Source: Dillenia suffruticosa (lineage: Eukaryota > Streptophyta > Magnoliopsida > Dilleniales > Dilleniaceae). Taken from it: a stretch of DNA of 64,000 nucleotides. The notes beneath the pieces are model-generated. The model saw nothing but the letters and a program-made list of their open reading frames with translations, was not told the origin of the DNA and did no database searches. The translations under genes were made by a program, and so were the position numbers. Shown piece by piece: positions 13,101 to 25,400 of this stretch. The stretch is from NCBI GenBank assembly GCA_033439265.1, contig JAVTVX010000026.1, forward strand, positions 2,159,501 to 2,223,500, in the 5' to 3' direction. Within the stretch, counting starts at the first letter, position 1. Each line of letters starts with the position of its first letter.

Positions 13101-16100
13101 CACCCCTGTGGAATGGTTCCTCCTCTTTCTCTAATATCTCAACTTTAATCTTCAAACTACTTTTCTGAATTTTATGGAACAGTGTTGTTCATATTTTGGA
13201 GGCCGAAACTGCTTCCTCATTAACTGCTTCATCTTTACCAAAGTTCTATTGGCCTTTTACCATCAACCATACCTAGGCCCCTTGATAAAATTTAAGACTT
13301 AGGGTCAGAAATTTTTGTATATTCATAATACTTATCACACTTCTCCAATCAATCTAGGAATTCAAATATTCACGAATCACCAATAAAAACTAGGAATAAT
13401 CTGAAACTACATTTGAGAACTGATCTATAAAGATCATACCTAAAATTTTCACGAACAACATTTGGTGTAAGACAGGAAATTCCTCCCTCTAATTCAAGTT
13501 TCGATTCAGGTTTTGAGTTCTTCAAGACCATTCGTGAGTCTTTGCTCCATCGTGGTTAATCTTTCAGTTTGACCGCTTAGGACTTCCTGACAGCCAACAA
13601 TCCCTGAGCAACGTTACGAGATTTGTTGCCCTCTTCTACTCCGAGAAGAACCATCATGGTTGCCACCAATCAAGAATGTCACCCGATCTAATACCGGCTG
13701 ACACAGAAGGAAAATATTGTAGGATTTTATCAGTTCAAACCCTAAGACCTAACAAGGGAATCCACCTTTGAAAAGATAAAAACTCAACTAGGGTGAAGAG
13801 ATAAGAACAATATTTTGTTAATCAAAGCATGGATGAATGTAGAATAAGATGCTTAAATAGAGTTAGGTTAGAAAAGGGAACAAGAAAAGAAAAATGTAAA
13901 CAAATCTTCTAAAATAAGGAAACAAACATTAAAATCCTAAACCAACTTGTACTAAGAAATCTAGAGATTTAAAAAAAAAATGCAAAGAATAAAAATGCAA
14001 AGAATAAAATTGAAAAGAAAAATAATAGAAATTCATTCATAGCTCATTCTTCATTGCCATGGTAGTATTGGCACCGTCATAGCGGTCTTCTTTGATGGCC
14101 TTATATCTGGGACTATTGCCATGGTTTCTGCCAAGGCAATAATGACCGCCATGGTTTTAACGACAACAATAAAATACCGCCATGGTTTCCGCTACGATAC
14201 TGCTGGAAGCTATAATTCTAGCTTCATTCTAAGCTTATCGCTATGGTGGTATGGTGGTATGGTTGCTAGTCTTTTCTTCTTTTTTTTTTCAGTTGCTTGT
14301 TTGACCTCCTTTATACCATAAGTATGGCCTCTGACTCGTATATTTGATCTTCAATTTTGATCCTTTCTTGTTCTACATCATATCTTCAAAGTGGAAATAA
14401 ACAAATTCATTTTGTTAGTGTGGATACAAAATAGAAAAATGGTTTTTGAAACATGCTGATTCGTTTAAATTTGAAACATAGAATCCAACCACTAACACTT
14501 TGCTTTCAAAATAAGCTATGAATCAAATATATATTGTCTGACTACCCAGCTCAAAACTCATAATGAAGGAGTCATTTTAGCCTTTCATTGTGATTTCTTT
14601 GGCTCTACTTCTGATCCTCTCTCCTCTCTTTGGAATATTAATCATCTCTGTTTGCTCAATGTGTGACGACAACAATTAAGCACCATAAATGATTTCTGTC
14701 ACCATGAAGTATATAATTACCACTCTGGTCTGCTGTGCGGTCTGTTCAAAAATTAATTTTTTTTTCCAGACTTGATCAAATCAATCATACATTTACATTG
14801 AAATATTTATTAATCTTTTATTAAATAATCTTTCATGCTCTTCAGGTCAATTGCGTATTGGATGTTGACCTCATCAAACTTTTGTCGTTATATTTAATTT
14901 TGGATAAAATCTGCCTTTATCGCCATCTCCATCCCCCTCCTGCATATGGTTTTTGTTTAATATAGTACAAGTCATTGATTTTTAAGGTTACTACTGGAGA
15001 TGTGAAAATCTATTAACTGCAGTGAACCTTATTTGCAGCCATTCTGGCAGCCCCATAATAGAGCTGTTGCCAGAAGAATACAGAATATGGGATGGAGAGC
15101 TGATGGTGGTCTTTGGCTTCTTGTGCGTGGTGGGGGTCTCTACCTAAGCAAAGGAACAGGGGTAACTTGATATTGTCTTTTTTGTGCATCAACTAATTTA
15201 CGTTGGGCCTTTTCTATTTTACAGAAGTTAATATTCTTATTTTAGATTGCATTGGATGCATTTTGTTTCGGTATTCATAATGAAATATGTATATACATAC
15301 GTACAGATATGTGTGTGTGTGTGTGCGCACGCACGCTTGCCAGGTTGCAAAATTAGTTTGTTTCCCAAAGAAAAATACTAAATTGCCCTAGAAGAGAAGA
15401 TCATTTGTCAGATAGATTTCTGTAGGACAAGTACTAATAAAATGTGGTCCTCAATAGTGATGAATTTATTTATGATTCTTGTATTTTTTTTTAGGTCATT
15501 AATTAGATTCACTTGATCTAATTTTATGGCTATTAATGGATTGATTTGGGTTTTAATAGGTTAGATTAGTAAATGGTTTGTGTTTGATGTACTCTTAGAA
15601 ATAGGGTTTATAACTCCTACTAAAATAAGACCTTGATTATGGATTTTAATGATTGAATTGATCAATTGGGTTCTCTTCTTGGGTTTCTCTTTTTCTCTCC
15701 CTAGACCTGATTCCCTCATGCAGCTTCTACATCATAGCTATTTCTATGAGGCAGTTCAGTAATGTGATTACATATGAGCTAATGCTGTTGAAGAAATCCA
15801 ACTTTGAGCATGGTCTTATACATGGCCCTTGTGCTTGAAAACATAGTCCTTGGAAACCCTTAATGGTCATTTCCTTTTTGTGCACATGAATGGAGAATGT
15901 GGGGAGTGCTTGGTGTTGTAAAGTTGCCTGTAGAGGAAGATGATGATTACCATTCTTTCATATTGAGAATTGTAATTCCCTAAGGTCTAACAGGGACATA
16001 TCAGAGAAGCAGTAGTGGATATTGTGTATTTATCGTATATTAAATATTACAAGGTCTTGGTTTGAGTGCATTCTTTCATGTAATTAACATGCTCTGCATT

Positions 16101-17640
16101 GCTTAGTCCAAGACGTTGCAATTTTTACTGGCCAATCCTTGATTTTTCTATGGATTACATGGTTTTCTCCAAATGGTCATGCATGGCATATGCCATATAC
16201 CTTCAGCTTTATAACCTCTGGCTTTCGTGATTCACTATTTATTTTCATAAGCATTTTAAATACTAATATCTCCCTCTCTTTCCTTTTTGTTTGGCTGCAA
16301 ATTAATGCTTCAGTTAACCGAGGAATTTGAAGAAGTCCCAGTACAGAGTCGTGGATTTGGCATCCTTGATGTTGGTTATCGCTCACAGGTAATGTGGAAA
16401 TTTTATCTTGTCCTAGTCATTTGTTACAAGTGTGCCAACGCTTTGTGTTTAGACCCAAGTAGAAAATGACTTCAATTCATGACAATTGTTTTTCAACTTT
16501 TTTTTTTTTTTTTTGAAATATACTTTTTACTTTAATTCAAAATGTAAAACATGAAATTTAATTGAACTGTGCTGCTTGAAGTAACTAAGAGTATGTTTGA
16601 TTTGAGTTGTAAGTTAGTAAAACCTACTTAGAAGTAAGTACAAAAGGTATATGTTTAAATAAGTCAAAAGTGGATTTTACTTCCAATTATTAACTTATAA
16701 CTATAGCCATTCTTCGACCTAGTAAAAGGCAATACAATTCCCAATTATTTAAATACCAAAACAGAATTCAATTTTAAATTGTTATCTATAAACATTTATG
16801 AAGAAATTATGTAGGATCCACAAATTCTTGGGTGTTCATTTCAAAATTCTTGCTTTCTTGTAAATTTACTTATTCTTCTCTTTTCAGGGATAGAATTGTA
16901 GCATCCAAATAACTAAAATTGGAATTAGAATTTAACTTTTATGGAATTCATTTCATTCCAACTTGCCCATTTAATGTGCGCAAATCTCCACATGGGTTGG
17001 TAAGCTTATAACTTTATAATAACTCTTATGTGATTAATTTGCAGGAAGAAGCTTGGGCAGCTGGGGGTAGTGGGATCTTGTTGAGAACCACGAATGGGGG
17101 GAAGACATGGAGTCGTGACAAAGCAGCTGATAATATTGCTGCAAATCTGTATTCTGTAAAGTAAGCTTTCTACAGAAGCTGCTTATATTTTCATTTTCTT
17201 CCTTTTCTATTCATTCCTTATGTTAGACTTGTTCCTCTCCCCTTCGCCCTTTTAAATCTTTCCACCCAACCAGCAAATGCAACATTTTGCAGCAAATGCC
17301 AGGATAGCAGCTTCAGAATTAATGTCAAATGCAAAAGTTGATGGGGTTACAGTTGGTCCTCGTGTTTTGTCTTTCCTTCTTTCTTTCTGCAACAGTGTAC
17401 GACTGACTTACCAACAGACACTAGTCAGGGAGAACTTTAGAATGGGATCTAACTTTAGAACCATAAATAACAATCCGGCTGTAGTGTACTGAGTCAAGCT
17501 GCCTCATCTTGTCAATCAGACATGTCTATTATTAATTGATGAACCTGTTTAATTTTATTACGTTCTGGTGCAGGTTTATAAACGACAAAAAGGGGTTTGT
17601 TTTAGGAAATGATGGTGTCTTGCTTCGGTATCTTGGATGA
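6716..17640 (+). CDS. HCF136: HCF136, photosystem II stability/assembly factor (chloroplast thylakoid lumen)
   Basis: Eight exons with GT-AG borders join in one frame: 6716-7073, 7200-7435, 9076-9206, 11347-11479, 15039-15161, 16314-16388, 17045-17160, 17574-17640. The total is 1239 nt, 412 residues, close to the Arabidopsis protein. Residues 1 to about 60 are a Ser-rich transit peptide with a 15-Ser run encoded by (TTC)n. Arg64-Arg65 followed by a hydrophobic stretch is the twin-arginine lumen-targeting signal. The mature part is the Ycf48-type seven-bladed propeller; marker stretches are [60 protein letters not shown] and [23 protein letters not shown]136 binds newly made D1 and early PSII reaction-centre intermediates. 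All exons look intact. Start choice: this ATG alone precedes the transit peptide in frame. Intron 1 is 126 bp and nearly half CT repeat. Confidence 0.97.
6826..6871 (+). repeat. (TTC)n coding repeat, poly-Ser in the HCF136 transit peptide
   Basis: A TCT/TTC trinucleotide run coding about 15 serines, followed by CAG repeats coding Gln. It lies in the cleavable transit peptide, where length change should be tolerated. Confidence 0.9.
7075..7131. repeat. (TC)n microsatellite at the HCF136 intron 1 donor
   Basis: The 5' splice site reads CATG|GTCTCTCT, and the dinucleotide run starts immediately after the donor GT, filling 7075-7131 of a 126-bp intron. Confidence 0.95.
7436..9075 (+). other. HCF136 intron 2
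   Basis: A 1640-bp intron between phase-0 borders (ATG|GTATTC and TGCAG|GTATAT). It contains a CT run near 8087-8107. Open frames here are short and unrecognised. Confidence 0.85.
9207..11346 (+). other. HCF136 intron 3
   Basis: A 2140-bp intron. It has a GA run at 9899-9919 and a T/C-rich stretch at 10020-10100 that could be part of an unidentified insertion. No coding family was recognised in either strand. Confidence 0.8.
12240..14330 (-). mobile_element. Short LTR-retroelement fossil inside HCF136 intron 4
   Basis: Two direct repeats, about 12240-12770 and about 13699-14330 (outer limits approximate), share long blocks such as AAGACCTAACAAGGGAATCC and AACAAATCTTCTAAAATAAGG. Next to the inner edge of the right repeat, GATCTAATACC resembles a mutated complement of the initiator-Met primer-binding site, which puts the element on the minus strand. 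The 0.9 kb between the repeats holds one acidic open frame (13155-12862) of no recognised family. It looks like a non-autonomous (TRIM/LARD-type) copy, old and degraded, with no reverse transcriptase recognised. It sits in the sense intron of HCF136 and is presumably spliced out. Confidence 0.6.
15162..17044 (+). other. HCF136 introns 5 and 6
   Basis: Intron 5 (15162-16313) has a short GT/GC-alternating run near 15312-15335. Intron 6 is 16389-17044. Exon 6 (16314-16388) lies between them. No other genes are seen. Confidence 0.8.
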
Positions 17641-18418
17641 AGTTATAAATGAGCCACATGAAGGTAATGCGATTTCTCTTATGGACAAATTCTTCTCTTT
17701 GTTTTTATATTATCCCTAATGTTGGAAGCCGTGTCTGTCAATGTGAAGTGACAGTGGTCTGCATGTACATATAAAATATATTCAATCGACCAAGTGTATA
17801 AAAATTTAGACTTTTAGACAAAATTTAGTGTCAGTTATGTGATTTTTTGGGCTAATTAATAAAATCAAAAGAACAAAACAAAATTCCAACCCTAAAAAGA
17901 ATCGTTTTTAAACAAGTCTGAGGCAAATTCATGTAGAAAGTTTGAATATAAAAGTAATTGTAGCTGATTAACCGTATAATTTGTGCATTTTTCTTACTTT
18001 TACAGGTTTAAAAATTGCTGCAGGCAATTTTTCTTGTACTGCCATGAGCTTGATGTATTGATTCGGTGAATATCATATTTGCAGCCTAAAATGGATTGAG
18101 TTGTATTATAATAGTGGGCATAGAACTGTTGTGATTGAAATTCTACAGTTGTTTGCTCATAAGAGCTTGTGTAAAGATCATTCATGTATTAGTTTAAATT
18201 GTTAATGTATGCCCCTCTAGCACAAGATGAGAGCAAGTTGTAATCATTAGTCTTTCTGAGTTGATTTAAAGAAATGTTGATTCCAAGAACAATTTTAAGA
18301 TATTGATGCATGAAAAAGTATTGGGATAAAATCACTTTGCATACAAAACCAAACAATGAAACTATTAGATTTCACTTATTATTTTGTCTTTTTTTTTACT
18401 TAACTATCGGTGTTCCTG
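17641..18418 (+). other. HCF136 3' UTR and downstream DNA
   Basis: The stop TGA ends at 17640. No single clear poly(A) signal stood out. The sequence to about 18200 is of moderate GC and could hold the 3' UTR. No further gene is seen. Confidence 0.5.
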
Positions 18419-18429
18419 TTTTTCTCTCA

Positions 18430-18613
18430 TATTTTTATTTTTTCTACGACCAATATCTGAAATCATATTTTGATTAATGTGAATCCAGTGTTTATAGAGA
18501 TTTTATTTAGAGGCGATTCTCTCAGTATAGTCTTTTTTATTCTTAAGTTTTGAACTCGATATTTGATTAAAGGACCTAAAATTTAATTTCACTAAACTGA
18601 TTGTCCATTAGTA
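18430..18613 (-). mobile_element. SINE copy C
   Basis: On the minus strand it reads a 5' part with ATATCGAGTTCAAAAC, then ACTATACTGAGAGAATCGCC, AATCAAAATATGATTTC and an A-rich 3' tail. An exact 11-bp direct repeat TTTTTCTCTCA flanks it at 18419-18429 and 18614-18624. Confidence 0.75.
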
Positions 18614-18865
18614 TTTTTCTCTCAATCATTTCAAATGATGGAAATTAGATTAATGATATGTTTACACTAATGTAGTAGAAATCAGCTCGATAGCAATGAT
18701 GAAGGCAATTGAATTTAGATCAATAAATTATAGTTAAATTGATTTCATCTTCTGTAACGCTATAAAGGTCATAAGTTTGAATATCATTGTATAATAAATA
18801 AATAAATAAATAATAGCGATTGAATCACGTAGAGCACAAGGATTCATGCGATAGTATGGCACTAA

Positions 18866-19060
18866 CCAATGTCTGATTACTCAGTTAGTTCGGGAATTGA
18901 CGTTCCTTAATTATGGTCGGGAGTTCGATTCTCCATGGGAACAGAAAAATCAGCTTTGGGAGAGCTGACTCCTCAATTGGGTCTTGTAAGCGATCGACCC
19001 AGATTAGTCGGTGCGAAACCCCGGATACTGAGTTGATGGTCTAGTCATGGTACAAAAAAA
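18866..19060 (+). mobile_element. SINE copy D, best-preserved copy
   Basis: About 195 bp with a box-B-like word GGTCGGGAGTTCGATTCTCC at 18915-18934 and a box-A-like stretch near 18875-18893, as in tRNA-derived SINEs. The body contains TTTGGGAGAGCTGACTCC, ACCCAGATTAGTCGGTGC and CCGGATACTGAG, and the 3' end is an A-run. It is flanked by ATAGTATGGCACTAA (18851-18865) and ATAGTATGACACTAA (19061-19075), a 15-bp target duplication with one difference. Confidence 0.88.
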
Positions 19061-19170
19061 ATAGTATGACACTAAACTCAACCCAATGGGCCCACAAAGC
19101 GCCCAACAAAGTTAAGTATCATAACCCACGAGTATTACAACCAACACAAGACAGGTGAGTCACAGGACTT

Positions 19171-19349
19171 TTTTTTAATTGATCATAAATATCTAAAAAT
19201 CCAATTAATTTGGTTTGAAAAGTTATGAGATCTAATTTAGCGACCGACTCTCCCCGTGTCTATTTTTTCATTTCCAAACTTGAACTCAAAATATTGGATA
19301 AGTGATTTTAATACCCTACAAACAAACCCACATGTCATTGGTGTGGTTT
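19171..19349 (-). mobile_element. SINE copy E
   Basis: Minus-strand copy with TTTTGAGTTCAAGTTTGG, then ACACGGGGAGAGTCGGTCGC and an A-tail. Flanking direct repeats GTGAGTCACAGGACTT (19155-19170) and GTGAGCCACAGGACCT (19350-19365) match at 14 of 16 positions. It lies only about 110 bp from copy D in opposite orientation. Confidence 0.75.
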
Positions 19350-19479
19350 GTGAGCCACAGGACCTCACCACCCACAATGATGGAATACCGATCCAACATA
19401 ATACCCAAAATGGTAGGAGAATAACAAAAAGTTTTATGCATGAATGTGTGGATTCTATAACATTAGTGCCAATAACTTG

Positions 19480-22400
19480 TGATTGAAGTGGATTTGTTGT
19501 TGACTTGAGTATGAAACTGATGCTAAGAAGTCTTTTGAGCGAGTGTAAAGAGACCTGCAGTACCACCGGAGAATGTTCTGTAAGCAGAGACTCCAATACT
19601 CAAGTAAGAAAAAACGATTTCTAAAGAATAAGAAATAGATTAAGGCTATTTCTAAGGCTAGATCGAAAGAGTAACATTAGGAGTAGAGTTAAGAGTAGTG
19701 TAACTCGAAGGGACACAAAGCGAAAGCAGTTTTGAATAAGTGGAATAAACAAGAAAGTGGAACCGACATGAGAGCGGGGCATTAAATGCGGTACATGCCA
19801 CTTTGGTATTTGCAAATCTTCCGATACATGCCTCTGTTAAAGGTGGTTCAAGATTGGTTTAAACCATTGCAACTCCTACTTTTTGTTTCTCTATTTTTAT
19901 TGATTGGGAAATTATGGTTTTAAAACTATAGGGAGAGAGACTCACGAGAGAAATTGTGATGGCCAAGGGCTCTAGTTCATGTGGTCATCTTGCAATTAGC
20001 AAGATTAAGAGTGTGATGAGAGAGAGAGAGTAGCAAGCTACTTCAAAAGACATAGGTTTAGGTCACGGTGACAGGCTGAGTTTCCCACAGCAGAAGAAAG
20101 GGCGAACTAGATGCCAGAAGGCTGTGTTCCCATATACAGAGAGTATATGAGGTATGGTCTAAGCTTCCCTTATTTGGGCCCTTTAGCAATAGCTTTGAGG
20201 GGTTGGAACGTATTTCCAACCCTGCTAATTCCTAGCGTATAGTAGTTGATAGTCGCGGTGGCAAATTTGAGTTTTTGTAGCTTAGGTTTTGATTTTGAGA
20301 TTTTATCCTTGGTGTTTTGAATAAGAAAGTGTGTTATTAGGGGTCCCATAAAAGGTTTGTATTATGTCCAAACCAGGAAGGAATTGAATTAGAAATTTTT
20401 TTATAAGGAGACCCCTGATAGGTCGCAGAGGAACAAATTCTTTGTTGTCAAATTCACGAAGAAAGATTTGATACTAGCATTGCCAAAGGCTGGCATGAAA
20501 CCCTTTGTTGGGTAAAAGATACATGCATCTTCCCTCCATTCAAGTTTTGTCAGATTAGTTGGCAAATTTTATATGACAACGGGTAAGGCTTTCTGGGTGG
20601 AGGCCCTAATCGAAGATGAAATGTTGAAATTGACCGGCCTTCTACTGAATATAGGGTTGCAAATTTAAAGGTCATTTATGTTGAAGAAGAGGACTCAAAG
20701 GCTTGCTGATGTCATCGATTTTGCCGAGGGTGATGATTTTGACCAGGTTAATGCTTTGAATTTAATTAGGGCCCAAGCTCAGTCACATAAGGGGTTTAAG
20801 GATAAAGGGAGTGCCTCTAATGTCGTGTTCTTAAGCAACCCTCCTACGAAAGTAAAAGAAGTTGGTTTGGACACCAAGTAGTGAGGAGATATACGAGGAC
20901 GATAAGTCAGGCTCGTTAGGCACAAGGATCCTAGTGCTAAGGGATTCTGTTCCTTTATTGGAGGGTACGAAAGGAAGGACGTTGAAGTAGAGGCCTCATG
21001 TAGAAGTCAATCAGATTCACCGATACTATAGGTGTAAGGGTAGATGCGGAGGGAGAGGGTATATCAAATGATGGGGCAAGTGATGCATGCCCACTTGTTA
21101 CCCTTATTCCTAGAGAAAAAAGAGTTTAGCTATTGTCCCATGTTCCTAGTGTCAAGGAAGTAGGTGCTATTAAAGGAGTACTTCAACTCCTCCTTTGGTT
21201 ACTAAAGGCCATAGGGTGTCCGGTACTGAGACTGGGGCTCCTAGGTTTAAGGAGGAGGATGTTTCTCTGAGAGTGACGAACTCTGGTCAAAAAGATGCGG
21301 CAGAGAGAATCGAGCCGAGCACTTTAAGTGCCTTTCTAGAGTATCAATGCGTACGGAAGAGCAAGGGAGTGATGCCCGAGCAAATGGCCCATCTTTCTCC
21401 TATAATAACCGAACCAAGCATTTAAAGGAAAGAGAAAACGCCGCTATGAGCTGTGGTAATAAATATTTTTGCTATTCGAATTTGCTGAAGTGAGGAGATT
21501 CACTGATAAGTTGGATTTCCACCAAGTAGAGCTAGAGTTGAACTGTTTATCGATAAAATAAGGTGATGAAGTAGTTGTGTCTCTCTTAATCCAAGTATGT
21601 CTTTCTTGAAAATTTTTGTGTTAACTCATCATTTCCATTGTTTTTGATGTAATTTTGTTTCTCGTTCACAAGCCATAACTATGGCAGAGTTTCAGAGAGT
21701 AGAGAAGGAGCAGTTAGTGAGTCACTTAAAGAATCAGTTGGAGGGTTTCCGGGTGGAGATTTCTTGGCTTCAAGTTGAGAGGGCCCAAGAAGATGCTGAG
21801 AAAGCGAGAACCACTTCTACTGCCTTACAGAAAAAGGAAAAAATGATAAAGTTACTACAGTCTGACTTGGATTATTCATATGAGGTTACTGATGCGGCCA
21901 TTAAAAAGGATGAGAAGCTGAGAGATCTCTTTAGAAGAAGTAAAACAGGTCAGTTAGCTGTTGAGGATCTCTTATGACAACCGGAGGAAACTTATGAACA
22001 TAGTCGCCGAGAGCTCTCCGAAAAGTTGTGTGAGGCTGAGGACACTATTCAACTGCTTAGAAGTAGCTCAGCTAATGGATTTGATGTTAGTAACTTTGAT
22101 AGGACGGGCCCGAGCTCTAGTGACGCTCTCAGGGGAGGCTATTTTGAAGAAGTCGTGATTGCTTGTTCACGCATAGATGCTCTTCGAGTTGATTTCACTA
22201 ATTTGCGGCGAAGGCCTTCTACTTCATCTTCTCCTTAATCCGTTATTGTCATTGTATTCTTCTTTGTTGTTTCTGGGTAATATAAATGTTTTTTGGAATG
22301 AAAAAACTTTCATGTTCATTTTCCCATTTATGACTTCTGCATGGTCAATATATCATTTTGCTACTTAATTATTCCTTATAAGTTTGTGAGATCAGGTGAA

Positions 22401-25400
22401 TCTTAAATGAGATGTCGAGTTCCGTTTACTGCGGCGTGTAAACTTGGATCTTGCTGGGAAGAGGTTGTGTAAAGCCATCTTCGCTATCAAGGGGGAGCAA
22501 ATCCTATACTATGTGTGACATTGCAGCTGCAGTGTCCCTGATAATGTGCTGAGAGACAACAAGGCAATGCACCTAGGCCCTATAAAGGCATTGTGCTTTG
22601 GAATCATGTACACAGTGTACTGGATGTTCCATCGAGATTCCGAAGGTGTTGCGCCGAGAGAAGGCTTGTGGGCATTACGCTGAGAGAAAGCTTAGAGGTA
22701 TCGCACATAGATAGTGCTTGTTGGCATTGCATCCAAAGAGATATCAGGCATTGTGCTGAGAGAGTACTCGGTGTTCCAAGATAGTACTCGTTGGCGTTCC
22801 AAGATAGTACTCGTTGGCATTCCGCCAAGAGTGTTTTGAGGTATTGCATTGAGAGAGTGCTCGTTGGCAGTTTTGAGAAATTGGGCCGAGAGAATACTCA
22901 TTGGCATTGTGCCCAGAATGTTTTAAGGTATTGCACCAAGAGAATACTCGTTGGTATTGCCCCAAGTGTGTTTTGAGGCATTGCGCCGAGAGTAGGCCGT
23001 GTGTGTTCAATTGGGAATTACATCCAAGATTACTTGTGCTTGTTACCATCATGATGCATGGAAAGACAATGAAACATAGGAAATATAAGTGTTATTGCAG
23101 GAATGATTGTAAAAATCTGGAATCAACTTATTCAATTTACGACCTAGCATAACGAACAAAACAATAGTATATAATCAACAGAGAGTACTAAATTGGAGTA
23201 GTGTGTGACTTGAGATCACATGGGAGCATTCCGATTCTGAGAGCTATTCCAAATTTGATCTTCATGTGCTTAATACTCTATAACGCTTATAAGGCGTTCA
23301 GGTCGGGGTGTCCCAAAATGACGTTGTAAGCTAACTATAGCTTGATCACATTGAACGTCACTATAATAGTCGCATGATTTGGTGGTGTTCCGAGAGTGAT
23401 GAGAAGAGGGATTGTGCCCTCGGTATATAGCCACTCGCGCAAGAGTTCTTTCACAAGTCCAACATGAGGTTAGAGGTGTGAATGATTAAAACCCATCTGC
23501 TAAAATACGTCCCAATAGAGGAGATCGTAACCTACTCCTTGGTTAACAAAGATCCTCTTTACTGTAAATTGGCCTACTATGGCCATAATGACCAATGGGA
23601 CATAACGATTTGGATCAATTCCTGTTAGGTCATTGTTATTAAAATCTATCATGGGTCTCTTCTTCTTATGCACTTTTCAACACTGGTTGTGAGGACTTCT
23701 TTAGAGGCTAGTGTCTCAACCTTTTGAAAGATTGGTGTCACTATTCATCCGATTTAAAGGATTACCCCATTAGCCTAGTTACGGGTAGCTCTCGACTGTG
23801 GTGGTTCATTCGGCTCGCTCAGTCATGCCATTGCATGTGGACTTCAAGGAGGGTTATTCTCTCATTCCATACTTATGAATCTTTGGAGTCTATCATCCCA
23901 AACCAAGGGCTCTAGCTCGTCTTTTAGCTTTCGACACTCGTCAATTTGGTGGATGTAGTTTTTATATAAGTGATAGTATCGAGACTTATCTTTTTTCTAG
24001 TCATCCCCTTGAGGGCGTGGGGGCCAACCAGCATAAAGTTTGTTCCAGATCCACATCAAGATCTGATTGGGTGTGTCATTCAATATAGTGTAGTTGGTGA
24101 ATCAGCAGTGACATGGTGGTCTTGGTCTGTTCTTTTGGAAGAAGGTTGCCGAGGTAAACAACTGCATTCCTTTCTTGATGCTCTATCTCGGTACTTATCG
24201 AACGTCTTATCCTCCTCTACGGTGATGTATTTTTTTGTCCGACCATAGAATTTTTAAATGGTGGATGGAGGATTCTTCATTATTGAGGTTTTCATTGATG
24301 AAGGCAGTAAACCAGTAAGTAGTGCCACTAGCACAATGGAATGGTTCAAACCAGAGACCTTCATCATCTCACTCTTGAACTTGTCTAGAAAGTCTCTTAG
24401 GGGTTTGTCATCCCTTTGCTGCAAAGATAAGAGAAAGGTAGATTTTCTCTTGACTCCTTGACTGATCACGAAATGCATTTTGAACTACTATCGAAGTTAG
24501 AAAAAATTCTTGATACTAAATGAAGGGAGTGAATTGAACTGAGTGAGGGCATTACCGTTCAAGGTCGTGGAGAAGTGCTTGCATATGCCGGCGTTTGGCG
24601 TGTCCCTCAATATCATGATCATCACAAAGTGTGGTCTCGGGGATATATAGTACTATCATATCTCTCCATATGAGGGATGAGCATATCTCATGCCATTAGT
24701 TTAATAGAAACTTTGGGATTAAAGGAAGAAAGGATGGCGGCATATTGGGTGACGTCTTCCTTACTTGTACTGGCTCGCTTTAGCTCGACGGCCATGAGGT
24801 CCTTGACTTGTTTTCTTATATTATCAGGATCATGCTAAGAGATAACCGAGGGCTCTTGGTATTTTCGAGGTTGGAATCTGTACCAACGCAATTACTTTGA
24901 CCTATGACGAGAGGTTGACCTGAGCCTTTCCATTTTTGAGCGTTGGACTCTATCAGGAGAATCCTGAGTAACAGGTGGAGTCGGCTAGTCCTGGGGTTGT
25001 ATGGCGGGTGCACGAGGTTCCTCCAGGGGGAGTGCTTCTTTTGGAGGCTAGTATTGATCGATCGGGGTATCTAGCTAGTTTTTAAGAGGCATTGGCGAAG
25101 AAGTATTTGTAGGATTGGACATCTATTCCCCCTCAACGGACGTGGCCTTAGAGGCATTACCATTCCTTCTTCTTGGTGGCATGGCAATTGCAAAGACAGT
25201 CATATAGGTTATGAAATATACCGGCTAAAAAATTAGTCTATTCCTACAAACGATGCCAATATGATGGAGGTGAGTTTGACTCCATAAATACCTACTCTAC
25301 TGACTTGAGTATGGGATTGATGCTGAGAACTCTTATGAGCCTTCGAGGGTAAAGAGACCTGCAAGTATCACCGGAGAATACTTCGATAGGAGAAATTCCA

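Noticed and set aside
16590-17000. Possible MITE beginning GAGTATGTTTGATTTGAG in HCF136 intron 6
   Set aside because: No inverted partner or target duplication was found.
18875-18934. Possible tRNA gene (box A and box B words)
   Set aside because: No cloverleaf can be drawn; the words belong to the SINE copy with an A-tail and target duplication.
22600-23000. CRISPR-like array of short repeats
   Set aside because: The units are degenerate and contiguous without unique spacers, inside a plant retroelement fossil.
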